Positions 42,213-53,167 of a stretch of 64,000 nt of DNA are shown here, piece by piece; the stretch's first letter is position 1; each line of letters begins with the position of its first letter. Below the pieces are notes generated by a model. The model saw nothing but the letters and a program-made list of their open reading frames with translations, did no database searches and was not told the DNA's origin. A program made the translations under genes and the position numbers. The DNA comes from Gallionellaceae bacterium. GTDB lineage: Bacteria; Pseudomonadota; Gammaproteobacteria; Burkholderiales; Thiobacillaceae. The stretch lies in assembly GCA_028714735.1 (NCBI GenBank), contig JAQTLU010000007.1, forward strand, positions 47,004 to 111,003, written 5' to 3'.

Positions 42213-42235
42213 CAAATGATACCTATTCTCATTTG
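42213..42235. promoter_or_regulatory. Fur-box-like operator for the cupredoxin-FTR1 operon
   Basis: The symmetrical sequence CAAATGA-N9-TCATTTG, with ATGATA and TATTCTCATT parts, resembles the Fur consensus GATAATGATAATCATTATC. It lies about 27 bases before the cupredoxin start, a position for repression by iron. Confidence 0.6.
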
Positions 42236-42330
42236 TAACAACAACACTAAACTGAGGTTTGCTGTTTCGCCCACGTCTTTGTCCGCGTCTGAATCAGGGG
42301 AGCGCGGAACCGTTTCTCCCAAGCATCTGG

Positions 42331-44124
42331 TTAGACGCGATCCAGATAGGCCCGCCAACCACCAAGCGCCGTGATGTCTTCGGCCCCCTTGGTCGCTGCC
42401 GCCTCGCACACGAAGCCCTGCACCCAACCGCCGTCGGTCAGCTTGACCATGCCGATGCCAAGCGGGGCCGGGATGCCGGCGACAAAGGAGCCGAACTCGC
42501 GCGCCGGCAGTTCCCAGATCTCCATCTCGATCGAACCGCCGTCTTCGGCCACGCGCACCATGCCGGGCCGGTAGGGTGGCCCGCCGGGCAGGGCGTAGAA
42601 CTTGTACTCAGGCGCCGATTGCACTGCCGTGACCAGGCGGCCACCGCGCGTGGTGAGCTGGCCGTTGAGGGGCAGACCGGACAGGTGGGCGCCGCAGACC
42701 GCGACCCGGACCTGGCCGCTGGGCAGGCGGTTGGGCGACCCGTCCGCGGGCAGCGGCAGGCCGGTCGCGCCGGTCGTTTCGACCGCCGCACGTTGCATCC
42801 GGGCGGCCAGGCGCAGCAGCGGACCGTCCTGGTCGCGCTGGGCGAACAGGGTCACCCCGAACGGCAGGCCATCGCTCTGGAACCCGGCCGGCACGGCGGT
42901 GGCGGCGTAGTCGAGCAGGTTCATGAAGTTGGTGTAGTAACCGAGGTTGCTGTTCAGCCGGATCGGGTCGGCCTCCAACTCGGAGATGGTGTAGATCGTC
43001 CCGGCGGTGGGCATGAGCACGCAGTCGACCGTCGCCAGGATGGCATCGCAGGTTCGCTTGTAGGCCTTGAGCCGGTAGCCGTATTCGTAGGCGTCGGCCG
43101 CCGACCAGCGCTTGCTGCCGCCGACGATCTCGCGGATCACCGGCAGGGGCGCTTCCGGATGGGCGTCGAAGAACTCGCGGATGGCGGCGTAGCGCTCGGC
43201 CACCCAAGGGCCTTCATAGAGCAATTTGGCGGTGTCCAGGAAGGGTTGCAGGTCGAACTCGACGCCTACGCCGCCCAGGGACTCGATGCGCGCCACCGCC
43301 TCGCGGTACAGGCGCTCGGCCTCTGCGTTGCCGAAGAAGGCCAGTTGTTCGGCCTTCGGGATGCCGACCCGGAAGGCGGCGGCGCTGCCGAAATCGAAGC
43401 CATGGCCCAACACCGGGCGGGAAAAGGCATCGGCCTCGTCGTAGCCGGCGGCGGCCGTCATGACCGCCTCGGCGTCCTCGGCGGTCAGTGCGAACACCGA
43501 CAGGGTGTCGAGCGAACGGCAGGCCGGCACCAGGCCGGTGGCGGACAGCCAGCCCAGGCTGGGCTTGTGGCCGACGAGGTTGTTGAAGGCGGCCGGCACC
43601 CGGCCAGAGCCGGCGGTGTCGGTGCCGAGGGCGAAGCTGCAATAGCCTTTGGCCACCGCGACCGCCGAGCCGGAACTGGAACCGCCCGAGATGTATTCGG
43701 GACCAAAGGCGTTGCGGCAGGCGCCCCAGGGCGAGCGGGTGCCGTTCAGGCCGGTGGCGAACTGGTCCAGGTTGGTCTTGCCGATCGGGATGGCGCCGGC
43801 ATCGATCAGTCGCTGGATCACGAAGGCGTTCCGTTCCGGGGTATAGGCGTACTCACGGCATCCGGCCGTGGTCGGCACTCCGGCCAGGTCGATGTTGTCC
43901 TTGATGGCGAACGGGATGCCGTACAGGGGCAGGCTGGCCGGGTCCTTGCCTTCCAGGGCCTGGGCGTAGGCGCGGATGGCGTCGTCGGGCAGGCGTGCGA
44001 TCCAGACCCGGTGGGGGTCGTCCGCCGTGCGAGTGATGATTTCCTCGGCCAGCGCGGCGGGCGTCAGGGAGCCGGCAGCGTAGGCGGCCTTGAGGCCGGC
44101 GATGTCCAGGCTGAGCGCATTCAT
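42331..44124 (-). CDS. atzF: Allophanate hydrolase
   Basis: The 597-residue enzyme hydrolyses allophanate to 2 NH3 and 2 CO2. The N-terminal amidase-signature domain (about 1-450) has the Ser-Ser-Lys triad: Lys75 in FAIKDNIDL, the cis-serine in ISGGSSSGSA (149-151) and the nucleophile Ser173 in TDTAGSGRVPA. The C-terminal domain (about 470-597) is the AtzF-type extension that removes the carboxyl group. It is the last gene of the ten-gene N-scavenging operon and acts on the product of the carboxylase or deiminase genes upstream. Confidence 0.95.
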   Translation of the reverse strand: MNALSLDIAGLKAAYAAGSLTPAALAEEIITRTADDPHRVWIARLPDDAIRAYAQALEGKDPASLPLYGIPFAIKDNIDLAGVPTTAGCREYAYTPERNAFVIQRLIDAGAIPIGKTNLDQFATGLNGTRSPWGACRNAFGPEYISGGSSSGSAVAVAKGYCSFALGTDTAGSGRVPAAFNNLVGHKPSLGWLSATGLVPACRSLDTLSVFALTAEDAEAVMTAAAGYDEADAFSRPVLGHGFDFGSAAAFRVGIPKAEQLAFFGNAEAERLYREAVARIESLGGVGVEFDLQPFLDTAKLLYEGPWVAERYAAIREFFDAHPEAPLPVIREIVGGSKRWSAADAYEYGYRLKAYKRTCDAILATVDCVLMPTAGTIYTISELEADPIRLNSNLGYYTNFMNLLDYAATAVPAGFQSDGLPFGVTLFAQRDQDGPLLRLAARMQRAAVETTGATGLPLPADGSPNRLPSGQVRVAVCGAHLSGLPLNGQLTTRGGRLVTAVQSAPEYKFYALPGGPPYRPGMVRVAEDGGSIEMEIWELPAREFGSFVAGIPAPLGIGMVKLTDGGWVQGFVCEAAATKGAEDITALGGWRAYLDRV

Positions 44125-44286
44125 TTCGCCGCCTCCTCAAAGGTCATTGGTTTGCATGTCGCAACGCGTCGGCGGCTGGCGGCATTGGCTTCGGCCGCTT
44201 CGCTTAACGTTCGCTTTGCGAACATTAGCCTGCGCCGAAACTTCGTTGTCACGGGCGTGCGCATCCCCGCAAAGCGGGGCCCCTGC
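44125..44286. other. Intercistronic region with two small hairpins
   Basis: The 162-base gap between uca and atzF is longer than others in the operon. It holds two short perfect hairpins, GTTCGC-TTT-GCGAAC (44209-44223) and CCCCGC-AAA-GCGGGG (44265-44279). No T-run follows on the minus strand, so they may affect mRNA processing or differential expression rather than termination. No gene is seen. Confidence 0.5.
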
Positions 44287-47200
44287 TTACTGCTCATGCC
44301 GACCCTCCTCGATCACCAGCAGGTCCTGGCCGGCCGACACCGAGCCGCCTTCCTTGCAGAACAAATGGGTCAGCTTGCCGTCGCAGGGCGCGACCAGGGC
44401 GAATTCCATCTTCATCGACTCGACGATGACCAGGGCCTGGCCGGCCTTCACCTCATCACCGACCTTGGCCTCGATCTTCCACACCGAGCCGGAGACGTGG
44501 CTGGCCACCGGACGGGCGTTTTCCGGCAGGTCCAGTTCGCTGTCCGGGCCGGCCTCGGCGACCGTGACATCCGAGGCGACGACATCCTGGCCGGCCGCCT
44601 TCCAGCGTTCCCTCTCGGCATCGAAGGCGGTCTGCTGGCCGGTCTTGAAGGCGGTGATGGAGTCGGCGTTGTCGGCCAGGAACTGGCGGTAGTCGCGCAG
44701 GCGGAAACAGTCTGGCTCGACCTTGAGCTTGAACCGGCCGCTGACGAACTCCTCGCGCAGCTTGAGCAGCTCGTCCTGGCCGACCGGATAGAAGCGCACC
44801 TGGTCGAAGAAGCGCAACAGCCAGGGCTGGGTGAAGTCGGCGGTGCGGCGGTGCCGGTTCCACATCTGCACCGTGCGACCGACGAACTGGTAGCCGCCGG
44901 GGCCTTCCATGCCGTACACGCACAGGTAGGCGCCGCCGATGCCGACCGCGTTCTCCGGGGTCCAGGTCCGGGCCGGGTTGTACTTGGTGGTGACCAGGCG
45001 GTGGCGCGGGTCGAGCGGGGTGGCCACCGGCGCGCCCAGGTAGACGTCGCCCAGGCCCATGACCACGTAGCTGGCCTCGAACACCACCTTGTAGACGTCC
45101 TCGATCGAGTCCAGGCCGTTGATGCGGCGGATGAACTCGATGTTGCTCGGGCACCAGGGCGCGTCCGGGCGCACCGACTGCATGTATTTCTCGATCGCCA
45201 GCTGGGTCGCCGGGTCGTCCCAGGACAGCGGCAGGTGGACGATGCGCGATGGCACCTCCATGTCGTCCAGCGGCGGCAAGCCTTCCTCCAGGGCGACCAC
45301 GGCGTCGAGCAGGGCATCCTGGTCGACAACGCGCGGGTCGAAATGCACCTGCAGGGAGCGGATGCCGGGCGTCAGGTCGAGCACGCCGGCCAGGCGGCCG
45401 GCCGCGACCTCGGCCTTGACCGACTCCATCAGGGCCTGGATGCGGAAGCGCAGCTCCATATCCAGCACCAGTGGGCCGACTTCAAACAACAGGCTGGCGT
45501 CGCCGGACTGGCGCACGACCAGGTCGGGTTTCTCGCCTTCGGATTTCAGATGGCGCAGCACCGGGGTGCCGAGCGGGGCGTGTCCGGCGGGCAGGGTGGC
45601 AAAGGCGGGCTGGTCAAGGCCGGCGATGGCCTGGTCCTGCGCCTGCTGCATCCGGTTGGCCCGCTCGCGGGTCAGGCGCTTGAAGCGCACGGTGTCGCCC
45701 GGCTTGAGTTGGCCCATCTTCCAGAGTTCGGCCTGGCAGAGGGTGGCCGGGCAGACAAAGCCGCCCAGCGAGGGGCCGTCCGGGCCGAGGATGACCGGCA
45801 TGTCGCCGGTGAAGTCGATGGCGCCGATGGCGTAGGCGTTGTCGTGGATGTTGGACGGGTGCAGGCCGGCCTCGCCGCCGTCGGTGCGCGCCCAGTGCGG
45901 CTTCGGGCCGATCAGGCGGACGCCGGTGCGCGAGGAGTTGTAGTGCACCTCCCAGGCGGTGGCGAAAAAGGAGTCGATGTCCTCGCCGGTGAAGAAGTCT
46001 GGCGCGCCGTGCGGGCCGTAGAGGACGCCGATCTCCCATTCATGGGTCAACGCCGGTTGCTGTTCGGCTGGCAGTGCGGCGGGGGTGGACTCGGCATCGG
46101 CCCGGATGTGCAGCACGTCGCCCACGCGCAGGGCGCGGCCGCCGTGGCCGCCGAACTGGCCCAGGCTGAAGGTGGACTTGGAACCCAGGTAGTCGGGCAC
46201 CTGGAAGCCGCCCGCCACCGCCAGGTAGCTGCGCAGGCCGGCGCCCTCGATCCGGCCCAGTTGCAGCACCGAGCCGGCCTTGACCGGATAGGCGCGCCAA
46301 TAGTCCAGGGCCTCGCCGTCCAGGCGCGCGGTCATGGTCGCGCCAGCCAGGGCGATGACGCTGTCGCAGTTGAACTTCAGGGTCGGGCCGGCCGCGGTCA
46401 GCTCCAGCGCGGCGTTGCCTTCCGGGTTGCCGACCAGGCGGTTGGCCAGACGCATGGACAGCGCGTCCATCGGCCCCGAGGGCGGCACGCCGACATCCCA
46501 GTAGCCGGTCCGGCCGGGCCAGTCCTGGAGGCTGGACTGCACGCCCGGCTCCAGCACGTCGACGGTCGCGGGCCGATAGTGGAAGCCTTCCAGCATGCGG
46601 GTGATCTGCTTGCCGGCGACGAAGTCGGGGTAGGCCAGGACCTGGGCCAGGTAGGCGCGGTTGGTCTCGATGCCGGACACCACCGAGTCGTTCAGCGCGG
46701 CAATCAGTTTCTTGCGCGCGGCCTCACGATCATCCCCGTAGGCGATCAGCTTGGCCAGCATGGGGTCGTAGTTGGGCGGCACCACGGTGCCGTCCTGCAC
46801 CCAGGCGTCGACCCGCAGGTCGGCCGGGAAGCGGGCGGCGGTGAGCAGGCCGGCGCAGGGCTGGAAGTTCTTGTTCGGGTCCTCGGCGTACAGGCGGACC
46901 TGGATCGCCGCGCCCTTGGGCGCGATGGTGAAGCTGTCGAGCGGGGCGAGGTCGCCGCTGGCCTGGCGGATCATCCATTCCACCAGGTCGACACCGGTCA
47001 CCTCCTCGGTGACGCCGTGCTCGACCTGCAACCGGGTGTTCACCTCCAGGAAGTAGAACTCGCAGGTAGCCGCGTCGTAGACGAATTCGACCGTGCCGGC
47101 CGAGCGGTAGCCGACCGCCTGGCCCAGGCGCACGGCGGTGGCCAGCAGGTTGGCGCGCTGCGCGTCGGTCAGGCCGGGGGCCGGGGTCTCTTCCACGACC

Positions 47201-47907
47201 TTCTGGTTGCGCCGCTGCACCGAGCAGTCGCGTTCGCCCAGGGCGACGACCTTGCCCTGGCCGTCGCCGAAGATCTGCACCTCGATGTGGCGCGCCTTCT
47301 CGACGTACTTTTCCAGGTAGATGCCGGCCTCCTTGAAGTTGGCCCGGGCCAGGCGGTCCACGGAGGCGTAGGCCTCGGCGAGCTGGTCCTCGCTCCAGAT
47401 CAGGCGCATGCCGATGCCGCCGCCGCCAGCGGTGCTCTTGAGCATGACCGGGTAGCCGATGCGTTTCGCTTCCGCCGAGGCGTGGCCGACGTCGGCGAGC
47501 AGGCCGGAGCCGGGCAGCAGGGGCACGCCATTTTTTTCCGCCAATTCGCGTGCGGTGTGCTTGAGGCCGAAGGCGCGCATCTGGCCGCCGGTCGGGCCGA
47601 CGAAGGCGATGCCGGCGGCCTCACAGGCGTCGGCGAAGTCGGGGTTCTCGGACAGGAAGCCATAGCCGGGGTGGATGGCCTCGGCACCGCACTCCTTGGC
47701 AATGGCCAGGATCTTGTCGGCACGCAGGTAGCTCTCGGCCGCCGGGGCCGGGCCGAGCAGGTAGGCCTCGTCGGCATCGAGGACGTGGCGGGCGCTGGCA
47801 TCGGCCTCGGAGTGCACGGCGACCGAGGCCACGCCCAGTTTTTTCAGGGTGCGCTGGATGCGGCAGGCGATGGCGCCGCGGTTGGCGATCAGGACCTTGT
47901 TGAACAT
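44287..47907 (-). CDS. uca: Biotin-dependent urea carboxylase / guanidine carboxylase
   Basis: The 1206-residue protein has a biotin carboxylase domain (about 1-450, with [15 protein letters not shown] and [13 protein letters not shown]), KipA/KipI-like carboxyltransferase domains (about 480-1110; [20 protein letters not shown] and [20 protein letters not shown]) and a C-terminal biotinyl domain with the biotin lysine in [10 protein letters not shown] near residue 1165. It carboxylates urea to allophanate, or guanidine to carboxyguanidine. Homologues beside UAAP1/UAAP2 genes have been shown to prefer guanidine. The specificity cannot be decided from sequence alone, but the neighbours favour guanidine. 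Confidence 0.93.
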   Translation of the reverse strand: MFNKVLIANRGAIACRIQRTLKKLGVASVAVHSEADASARHVLDADEAYLLGPAPAAESYLRADKILAIAKECGAEAIHPGYGFLSENPDFADACEAAGIAFVGPTGGQMRAFGLKHTARELAEKNGVPLLPGSGLLADVGHASAEAKRIGYPVMLKSTAGGGGIGMRLIWSEDQLAEAYASVDRLARANFKEAGIYLEKYVEKARHIEVQIFGDGQGKVVALGERDCSVQRRNQKVVEETPAPGLTDAQRANLLATAVRLGQAVGYRSAGTVEFVYDAATCEFYFLEVNTRLQVEHGVTEEVTGVDLVEWMIRQASGDLAPLDSFTIAPKGAAIQVRLYAEDPNKNFQPCAGLLTAARFPADLRVDAWVQDGTVVPPNYDPMLAKLIAYGDDREAARKKLIAALNDSVVSGIETNRAYLAQVLAYPDFVAGKQITRMLEGFHYRPATVDVLEPGVQSSLQDWPGRTGYWDVGVPPSGPMDALSMRLANRLVGNPEGNAALELTAAGPTLKFNCDSVIALAGATMTARLDGEALDYWRAYPVKAGSVLQLGRIEGAGLRSYLAVAGGFQVPDYLGSKSTFSLGQFGGHGGRALRVGDVLHIRADAESTPAALPAEQQPALTHEWEIGVLYGPHGAPDFFTGEDIDSFFATAWEVHYNSSRTGVRLIGPKPHWARTDGGEAGLHPSNIHDNAYAIGAIDFTGDMPVILGPDGPSLGGFVCPATLCQAELWKMGQLKPGDTVRFKRLTRERANRMQQAQDQAIAGLDQPAFATLPAGHAPLGTPVLRHLKSEGEKPDLVVRQSGDASLLFEVGPLVLDMELRFRIQALMESVKAEVAAGRLAGVLDLTPGIRSLQVHFDPRVVDQDALLDAVVALEEGLPPLDDMEVPSRIVHLPLSWDDPATQLAIEKYMQSVRPDAPWCPSNIEFIRRINGLDSIEDVYKVVFEASYVVMGLGDVYLGAPVATPLDPRHRLVTTKYNPARTWTPENAVGIGGAYLCVYGMEGPGGYQFVGRTVQMWNRHRRTADFTQPWLLRFFDQVRFYPVGQDELLKLREEFVSGRFKLKVEPDCFRLRDYRQFLADNADSITAFKTGQQTAFDAERERWKAAGQDVVASDVTVAEAGPDSELDLPENARPVASHVSGSVWKIEAKVGDEVKAGQALVIVESMKMEFALVAPCDGKLTHLFCKEGGSVSAGQDLLVIEEGRHEQ

Positions 47908-47979
47908 CTCATTCCTCAGGCGGGGCGTCCCGCGTCTCGTCTACCCGTGGCAGGTCGTCCTGCTCCGGCGTTGTTGCCT

Positions 47980-48072
47980 CCCCCTTTGGAAAAGGGGGAA
48001 TGAGGGGGATTTAGGGACGTCAGCATCATTCATGCGTCTTGAAATCCCCCCTGCCCCCCTTTTCAAAGGGGG
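47980..48072. repeat. Inverted-repeat element (BIME/MITE-like), C/G-run type
   Basis: Arm 1 (47980-48012, CCCCCTTTGGAAAAGGGGG... ending in GGGGGATTT) and arm 2 (48042-48072, AAATCCCCCC... ending in AAAGGGGG) are imperfect reverse complements, and each arm also contains a smaller CCCCCTTT/AAAGGGGG hairpin. The layout is like scattered palindromic elements common in betaproteobacteria. It lies between UAAP2 and uca and may affect transcript processing. Confidence 0.65.
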
Positions 48073-48081
48073 AAATGGTTT

Positions 48082-48741
48082 TCAGGATGGGGCCCACAAC
48101 AGGAACCTTGCCGGCGTCGGATTGTAGGCGTTGCAGGGATTGTTCAGCTGCGGGCAGTTGGAGACCAGCATCCACAGGTTCATCTCGGCCTTTAGCTCGA
48201 CATACTTGCCCGGCGCGGAGACGCCGTCGGCGAAGGTCAGGTCGCCCGACTCGGTCACCGGCACGTTCATGAAGAAGTTGATGTTGGGCACCAGGTCACG
48301 CTTGCCCAGGCCGATGTCGGCGTGTTGCAGTTTGGTCAGGTAGTTGTCGCGGCAACTGTGCATGAACTTCTTCTGCAGGGCATAGCGCACGGTGTTGCTC
48401 TCGGCGGCGCAGGCACCGCCGAGCGTGTCGTGACGGCCGCAGGTGTCGGCGACGATGGTCAGCATGGGGTTGCCGTCGTCGCTGTACAGCACCGAGCCGG
48501 TGGTCAGGTAGATGCCGGACTGGCGCAGGATGGTCTCGGTGGCGCTGTAGTGTTCGGCGCCGTCGTCGCGGTTGTAGAAGATCACGTCGACGGCCTGGTT
48601 GCCTTCGAGGTCGACAATGCGCAGGGTCTGACCCTTGTTTATCTCAAGCAGGTAGGGCTCGCCGGCGGGCACGGTGTGGTCGAGCACGGCGCTGGCCGGG
48701 TCGAGTCGGCTTTCAAGGATGCGGATGGCGGCGGCGGTCAT
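48082..48741 (-). CDS. UAAP2-type DUF1989 protein (likely carboxyguanidine deiminase subunit)
   Basis: The 219-residue protein carries family landmarks GQTLRIVDLEGNQAVDVIFYN, IYLTTGSVLYSDDGNPMLTI and ADTCGRHDTLGGACAAESNT with conserved Cys and His. Proteins of this kind lie beside urea/guanidine carboxylases; the pair has been shown to hydrolyse carboxyguanidine to allophanate. It is 10 bases after the UAAP1 gene and upstream of uca. It is a heteromer partner with that gene product. Confidence 0.85.
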   Translation of the reverse strand: MTAAAIRILESRLDPASAVLDHTVPAGEPYLLEINKGQTLRIVDLEGNQAVDVIFYNRDDGAEHYSATETILRQSGIYLTTGSVLYSDDGNPMLTIVADTCGRHDTLGGACAAESNTVRYALQKKFMHSCRDNYLTKLQHADIGLGKRDLVPNINFFMNVPVTESGDLTFADGVSAPGKYVELKAEMNLWMLVSNCPQLNNPCNAYNPTPARFLLWAPS

Positions 48742-48751
48742 GTCGGTCTCC

Positions 48752-49558
48752 TTACGCCAGGTAGAGCATGTCGCTGTTGTGCAGGGCGCGCGCGTTTTCC
48801 GGACGGAAGCCGCGGCAGTAGTCGTCGGCCGGGGCCGGGCCGGAGCGCCAGACGGCGAGGCCGATCTTGTTGGCCGGATAGGTCGCGGCCGGGTTGAGCG
48901 GGTGCGGCGCGGCCGAGTAGGCGACGATCACGTCCATGTCCAGGCGCAGGTCGACGTAGTCGCCGGCCTTGGCGTGGTTCTCGACATAGTGGAAGCGGCC
49001 TTCCTCATCGACCGTGACCTTGGAGAAGAAATTCACCGGCGCCACCAGGTCGCGCTTGGCCAGGCCGTACTTGCCGATCTCGATCAGGAGACCATCGCGG
49101 CCGGAGCGATACATGCCGTTGCGGTACGGCTGGTAGGCATGCGCGCCGTACTTCTCCTGCATCAGGCGGTTGTCGAGCAGGAGGCCGAGCGGGTCGTGCC
49201 AGCCCAGGCTGTCGGCGGTGATCGAGGCCATGCTCCGGCCCATGTCGCTCATCAGGACGTGGCCCCGGGTGTAGTGTGCGGTGTGCTGGGCCTTGAGCGA
49301 GTCGGGCAGGTTGTAGCGCTCCAGCTTCTCCTGGGCCGAGTAGAGCACCACGGACAGGTTGGCGCCCTGGTCGAGGGCCGTGATGCGCAGGCTGGTGCCG
49401 CGCGGCAGCCGGTACGACCAGTGGCCGCCGCCGGGCACCAGTTCGGAGAACAGTACCTTGGCCGGGTCGAGGTCGGGCGCGAAGCGGCGCCAGTGTTCGG
49501 GGGCGTCGACCGGCGCGCTGGCGGGCGGGTTGTCGAGCAGAAGTTCGGGATGTTCCAT
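48752..49558 (-). CDS. UAAP1-type DUF1989 protein (likely carboxyguanidine deiminase subunit)
   Basis: The 268-residue protein has LVPGGGHWSYRLPRGTSLRI, ERYNLPDSLKAQHTAHYT and SDMGRSMASITADSLGWHDP, typical of the larger of the two urea-amidolyase-associated proteins. It probably acts with UAAP2 as the deiminase that converts carboxyguanidine to allophanate and NH3. The ATG was chosen because AAGGA lies about 7 bases upstream; an in-frame start six codons earlier has no ribosome site. The two genes are separated by 10 bases. Confidence 0.86.
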   Translation of the reverse strand: MEHPELLLDNPPASAPVDAPEHWRRFAPDLDPAKVLFSELVPGGGHWSYRLPRGTSLRITALDQGANLSVVLYSAQEKLERYNLPDSLKAQHTAHYTRGHVLMSDMGRSMASITADSLGWHDPLGLLLDNRLMQEKYGAHAYQPYRNGMYRSGRDGLLIEIGKYGLAKRDLVAPVNFFSKVTVDEEGRFHYVENHAKAGDYVDLRLDMDVIVAYSAAPHPLNPAATYPANKIGLAVWRSGPAPADDYCRGFRPENARALHNSDMLYLA

Positions 49559-49572
49559 GGTGGTTTCCTTGA

Positions 49573-50025
49573 TCAAGCGGCCGGGGCATGCAGGGGCGGG
49601 ATGACTGCCGCCAGGAGCTGCAGCCGCCCGGTGATGACGCCGCGCTGGGCAAGCATTTCGTCTGCGATGGCCTGCAGCTTGCCGGCCGGGCCCTGGACCA
49701 GGATTACTTCCAGCATCTGGTCCTCGGTCAGATGCACATGCAGCGAGCTGATCACCTCGGCGACGTTCTGGTACTGGATGTCCGCCAGCTTCCCTTGCAG
49801 GCCGCGGGTGGCGCGGTTGTAGAGCAGGGTGAGCGTGCCCGCCATGACCTCGTTGCCGAGGCTGCGCTTGTGCTCGGCCAGCTGGTAATGGACCATCTCG
49901 CCGATCGCCTGGGAACGGCTGTCGTAGCCGCGGCTCTCGACCATGCCGTCCAGTTCGGCCAGCAGGTCGGGCGGCAGCGAGACGCTGATCCGGCTGACCA
50001 GTTGGGAGGGTTTTTCCAGGCTCAT
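49573..50025 (-). CDS. NikR-like ribbon-helix-helix regulator lacking two nickel ligands
   Basis: The 150-residue protein has an N-terminal RHH domain (SRISVSLPPDLLAELDGMVE, SRSQAIGEMVHYQL) and a C-terminal ACT-like domain with SSLHVHLTEDQMLEVILVQGP and AQRGVITGRLQL, as in NikR. Nickel-binding NikR uses His76, His87, His89 and Cys95; here the two HVH histidines (96 and 98) remain, but the Cys position is Met104 and the His76 position is Tyr or Gln. It therefore probably senses something other than nickel. It lies inside the N-scavenging operon. Confidence 0.85.
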   Translation of the reverse strand: MSLEKPSQLVSRISVSLPPDLLAELDGMVESRGYDSRSQAIGEMVHYQLAEHKRSLGNEVMAGTLTLLYNRATRGLQGKLADIQYQNVAEVISSLHVHLTEDQMLEVILVQGPAGKLQAIADEMLAQRGVITGRLQLLAAVIPPLHAPAA

Positions 50026-50039
50026 CCTTATCCCTTTGC

Positions 50040-51455
50040 TCAGAACATGTAGCTGTAGCGCTCGACTTCCCATTTGCTCACCGACAGGTGGTAGGTCTCC
50101 CACTCCTCGGTCTTGTAGCGGACGAACTCGTTGCGCAGTTCCTTGCCCAGGGTGGCCTCGACCAGCGGGTCGGCGGCGAAGGCGGCGACCGCCTCCTGCA
50201 GGGTCTGGGGCAGGAACTCGATGCCGCGCGCACGGCGCTCGTCGTCGCTGATCGCGTACAGGTTGTCCTCGTTCGGGTTGCCGGGGTTCAGGCCCTCGCG
50301 GATGCCTTCCAGTCCGGCAGCCAGGACCAGGGTGGCGGCCAGGTAGGGGTTCACCGCGCCGTCGGCGTTGCGCGACTCGCAGCGGCCGCCGCCGGCCGGG
50401 ATGCGGACCGAGTTGGTGCGGTTGTTGGAACCCCAGGAGTTGAACACCGGCGCCCAGGAGAAGTAGCTCATGGCGCCGCGGCGGACCAGGCGCTTGTAGC
50501 TGTTCACGGTGGGCGCGAACACGGCACAGAGGGCGCGGCCGTGCTTGAGGATGCCGGCCACGAAGCTGTAGCCGAGCGGGGTCAGGCCGATGCCGTGGGG
50601 GTCGTCTTCGGGGGCGCAGGCGAACAGGTTCTTGCCGGTCTCCAGGTCGTAGATCGACATGTTGAAGTGGGCGCCGTTGCCGGTCTTGTCGGCGAAGGGC
50701 TTCGGCATCATGGTGGCGAGCAGGCCTTCCTCCTTGGCGTAGTGCTTGGCCATGAAGCGGAAGAAGGTCAGGCGGTCGCAGGTGGTCAGGGCATCGGCGT
50801 AGTTGAAGTCGAACTCGAACTGGCCGTTGGCGTCCTCGTGGTCGAACGAGTAGAGGTCCCAGCCGAGGTCGTTGATCGAGGTGGCCACCTTGTCCAGCCA
50901 GGAGAAGTTGTCGACGAAGCCGCGCACGTCGTAGCAGGGCTTGGTCAGCTTGTCGTCGGCGACCGGCACCGACAGGCTGCCGTCCTCGTTCTGCTTGAGC
51001 AGGAAGATCTCGCATTCGATGCCCAGGTTCATGCCGTAGCCCAGCTTGGCCGCCTCGGCGAGCTGGTTCTTCAGGGCGACCCGGGTATTGAGGGCGTAGG
51101 GCTTGCCCTGGAAGTGGTTGTCGGCCGGGATCCAGGCGATCTTCGGCTCCCAGGGCAACTGGATGGCGCGGTCGAGGTCGGGCACCGAGGTCAGTTCGTC
51201 GTCGTTGGGCGCCTGGCCGAGGCCGTCCAGGGCATAGCCGGTGTAGCGCTCGGAACCCTTGGCCATGTGGCCGAGGTGGGCAATGGGGACGACCTTGGCC
51301 TTGGGCACGCCGTGGATGTCGACGTAGGCGCCGATGCAGTATTTCACGCCCTTGTCGGTGAGTTCCCTTTGCTGGCGGGCGACCGCCTCGGCCGAGCCGG
51401 CCGGGGCGGCCTGTTCGGGTTTGTCGAGTACGGCGGTGGCGTCGATCTGGTTCAT
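50040..51455 (-). CDS. glnT: Glutamine-synthetase-like enzyme (GlnT/type III-related)
   Basis: The 471-residue protein has the glutamine synthetase core: [20 protein letters not shown] for metal and glutamate, [29 protein letters not shown] and [17 protein letters not shown]. It is shorter and divergent from standard GlnA, resembling GlnT. Such enzymes ligate ammonia or amines to glutamate, for example gamma-glutamyl-amide formation. In this operon it may capture ammonia released by allophanate hydrolysis or activate a substrate for the creatininase-like enzyme; both are inference. Confidence 0.85.
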   Translation of the reverse strand: MNQIDATAVLDKPEQAAPAGSAEAVARQQRELTDKGVKYCIGAYVDIHGVPKAKVVPIAHLGHMAKGSERYTGYALDGLGQAPNDDELTSVPDLDRAIQLPWEPKIAWIPADNHFQGKPYALNTRVALKNQLAEAAKLGYGMNLGIECEIFLLKQNEDGSLSVPVADDKLTKPCYDVRGFVDNFSWLDKVATSINDLGWDLYSFDHEDANGQFEFDFNYADALTTCDRLTFFRFMAKHYAKEEGLLATMMPKPFADKTGNGAHFNMSIYDLETGKNLFACAPEDDPHGIGLTPLGYSFVAGILKHGRALCAVFAPTVNSYKRLVRRGAMSYFSWAPVFNSWGSNNRTNSVRIPAGGGRCESRNADGAVNPYLAATLVLAAGLEGIREGLNPGNPNEDNLYAISDDERRARGIEFLPQTLQEAVAAFAADPLVEATLGKELRNEFVRYKTEEWETYHLSVSKWEVERYSYMF

Positions 51456-51489
51456 GGTGGTTCCTTGTTGCAGGGTGGCACGGGGCGGG

Positions 51490-52248
51490 TCAGGCGGCCT
51501 CGTAGTAGGAATAGGGCAGTGGCGGATCCTCAGAGCAGCCCCGGGAAATGAGTTCGGCCAGGTCGGCCGTCAGCCAGTCGAACCAGGCCTGGCCCTTGTC
51601 GACGCTGGCCAGGCTGGGCGTGCCGGTGACGCCGTTCAGGCTGGTGCGGTTGACCGGGTGGGCGAAGACGCAGCCGCAGGTGCGGTCGGGGTCGTCGGCC
51701 TCGGCGAACTTGTCCGGCCGCACCGAGTCCGGGGCGATGGCCAGCATGATCGAGGTCTCGGCATCGTTGGCGTGCCAGTCCTCGGCGTCGGCGAAGTGGA
51801 ACTGGCGCACCCGCTCGCTGACCGTCGCGGTGTTGATGACCGCGACCATCAGGTCGTCGTGCTCGGCGCGCAGCATCTCCAAAGCACATCTGAGCGGCGC
51901 GGCGTTGGTGACGTGGGCGTTGACGATGAACAGCCGGCGGATGCCGCTGTGGTAGGCCCAGTCGCCGAGTTCCTTGACCAGCTGGATCAGGGTGGTCGGT
52001 TGCAGGGCCAGGGTGCCCGGCCAGCGCCGGCTGTGGCCGAGCGAGCAGCCATAGGGCAGGGTCGGCAGCATGGGTACGCCGGTCTTTTCAGCGACGGCGG
52101 CGCAGAGCTGTTCGGCGATGACGAAGTCGACGCCGGTGCCCAGGTGCGGGCCGTGCTGCTCGGTGGCGCCCACCGGAAGGATGGCGGCGTGGCCGCAGCG
52201 GGCCAGGACGGCGGGGATTTCGGACCAGGTGAGGTCAGCCCATTTCAT
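51490..52248 (-). CDS. Creatininase-family amidohydrolase
   Basis: The 252-residue protein has the creatininase metal site: [10 protein letters not shown] with Glu30 and His32, Asp41 in [10 protein letters not shown], the histidine in [10 protein letters not shown] and the glutamate in [12 protein letters not shown]. The family opens cyclic amides such as creatinine or related compounds. The usual NGHGGN is NAHVTN here. It lies just after the ABC importer genes, so its substrate is probably imported by them. Guanidino or hydantoin-like compounds are plausible. Confidence 0.87.
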   Translation of the reverse strand: MKWADLTWSEIPAVLARCGHAAILPVGATEQHGPHLGTGVDFVIAEQLCAAVAEKTGVPMLPTLPYGCSLGHSRRWPGTLALQPTTLIQLVKELGDWAYHSGIRRLFIVNAHVTNAAPLRCALEMLRAEHDDLMVAVINTATVSERVRQFHFADAEDWHANDAETSIMLAIAPDSVRPDKFAEADDPDRTCGCVFAHPVNRTSLNGVTGTPSLASVDKGQAWFDWLTADLAELISRGCSEDPPLPYSYYEAA

Positions 52249-52252
52249 CGCA

Positions 52253-53164
<912 letters not shown>

Positions 53165-53167
53165 GAC

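Noticed and set aside
42259-48003. A 1,914-codon open frame on the plus strand opposite allophanate hydrolase and the carboxylase
   Set aside because: It runs antisense to two certain genes, is low-complexity in translation (Gly/Ala/Gln/Arg/Val-rich) and reflects high GC third positions of the real genes.
50040-51455. Housekeeping glutamine synthetase GlnA
   Set aside because: Operon context and divergence in the metal and ammonia regions fit the GlnT-like group rather than GlnA.
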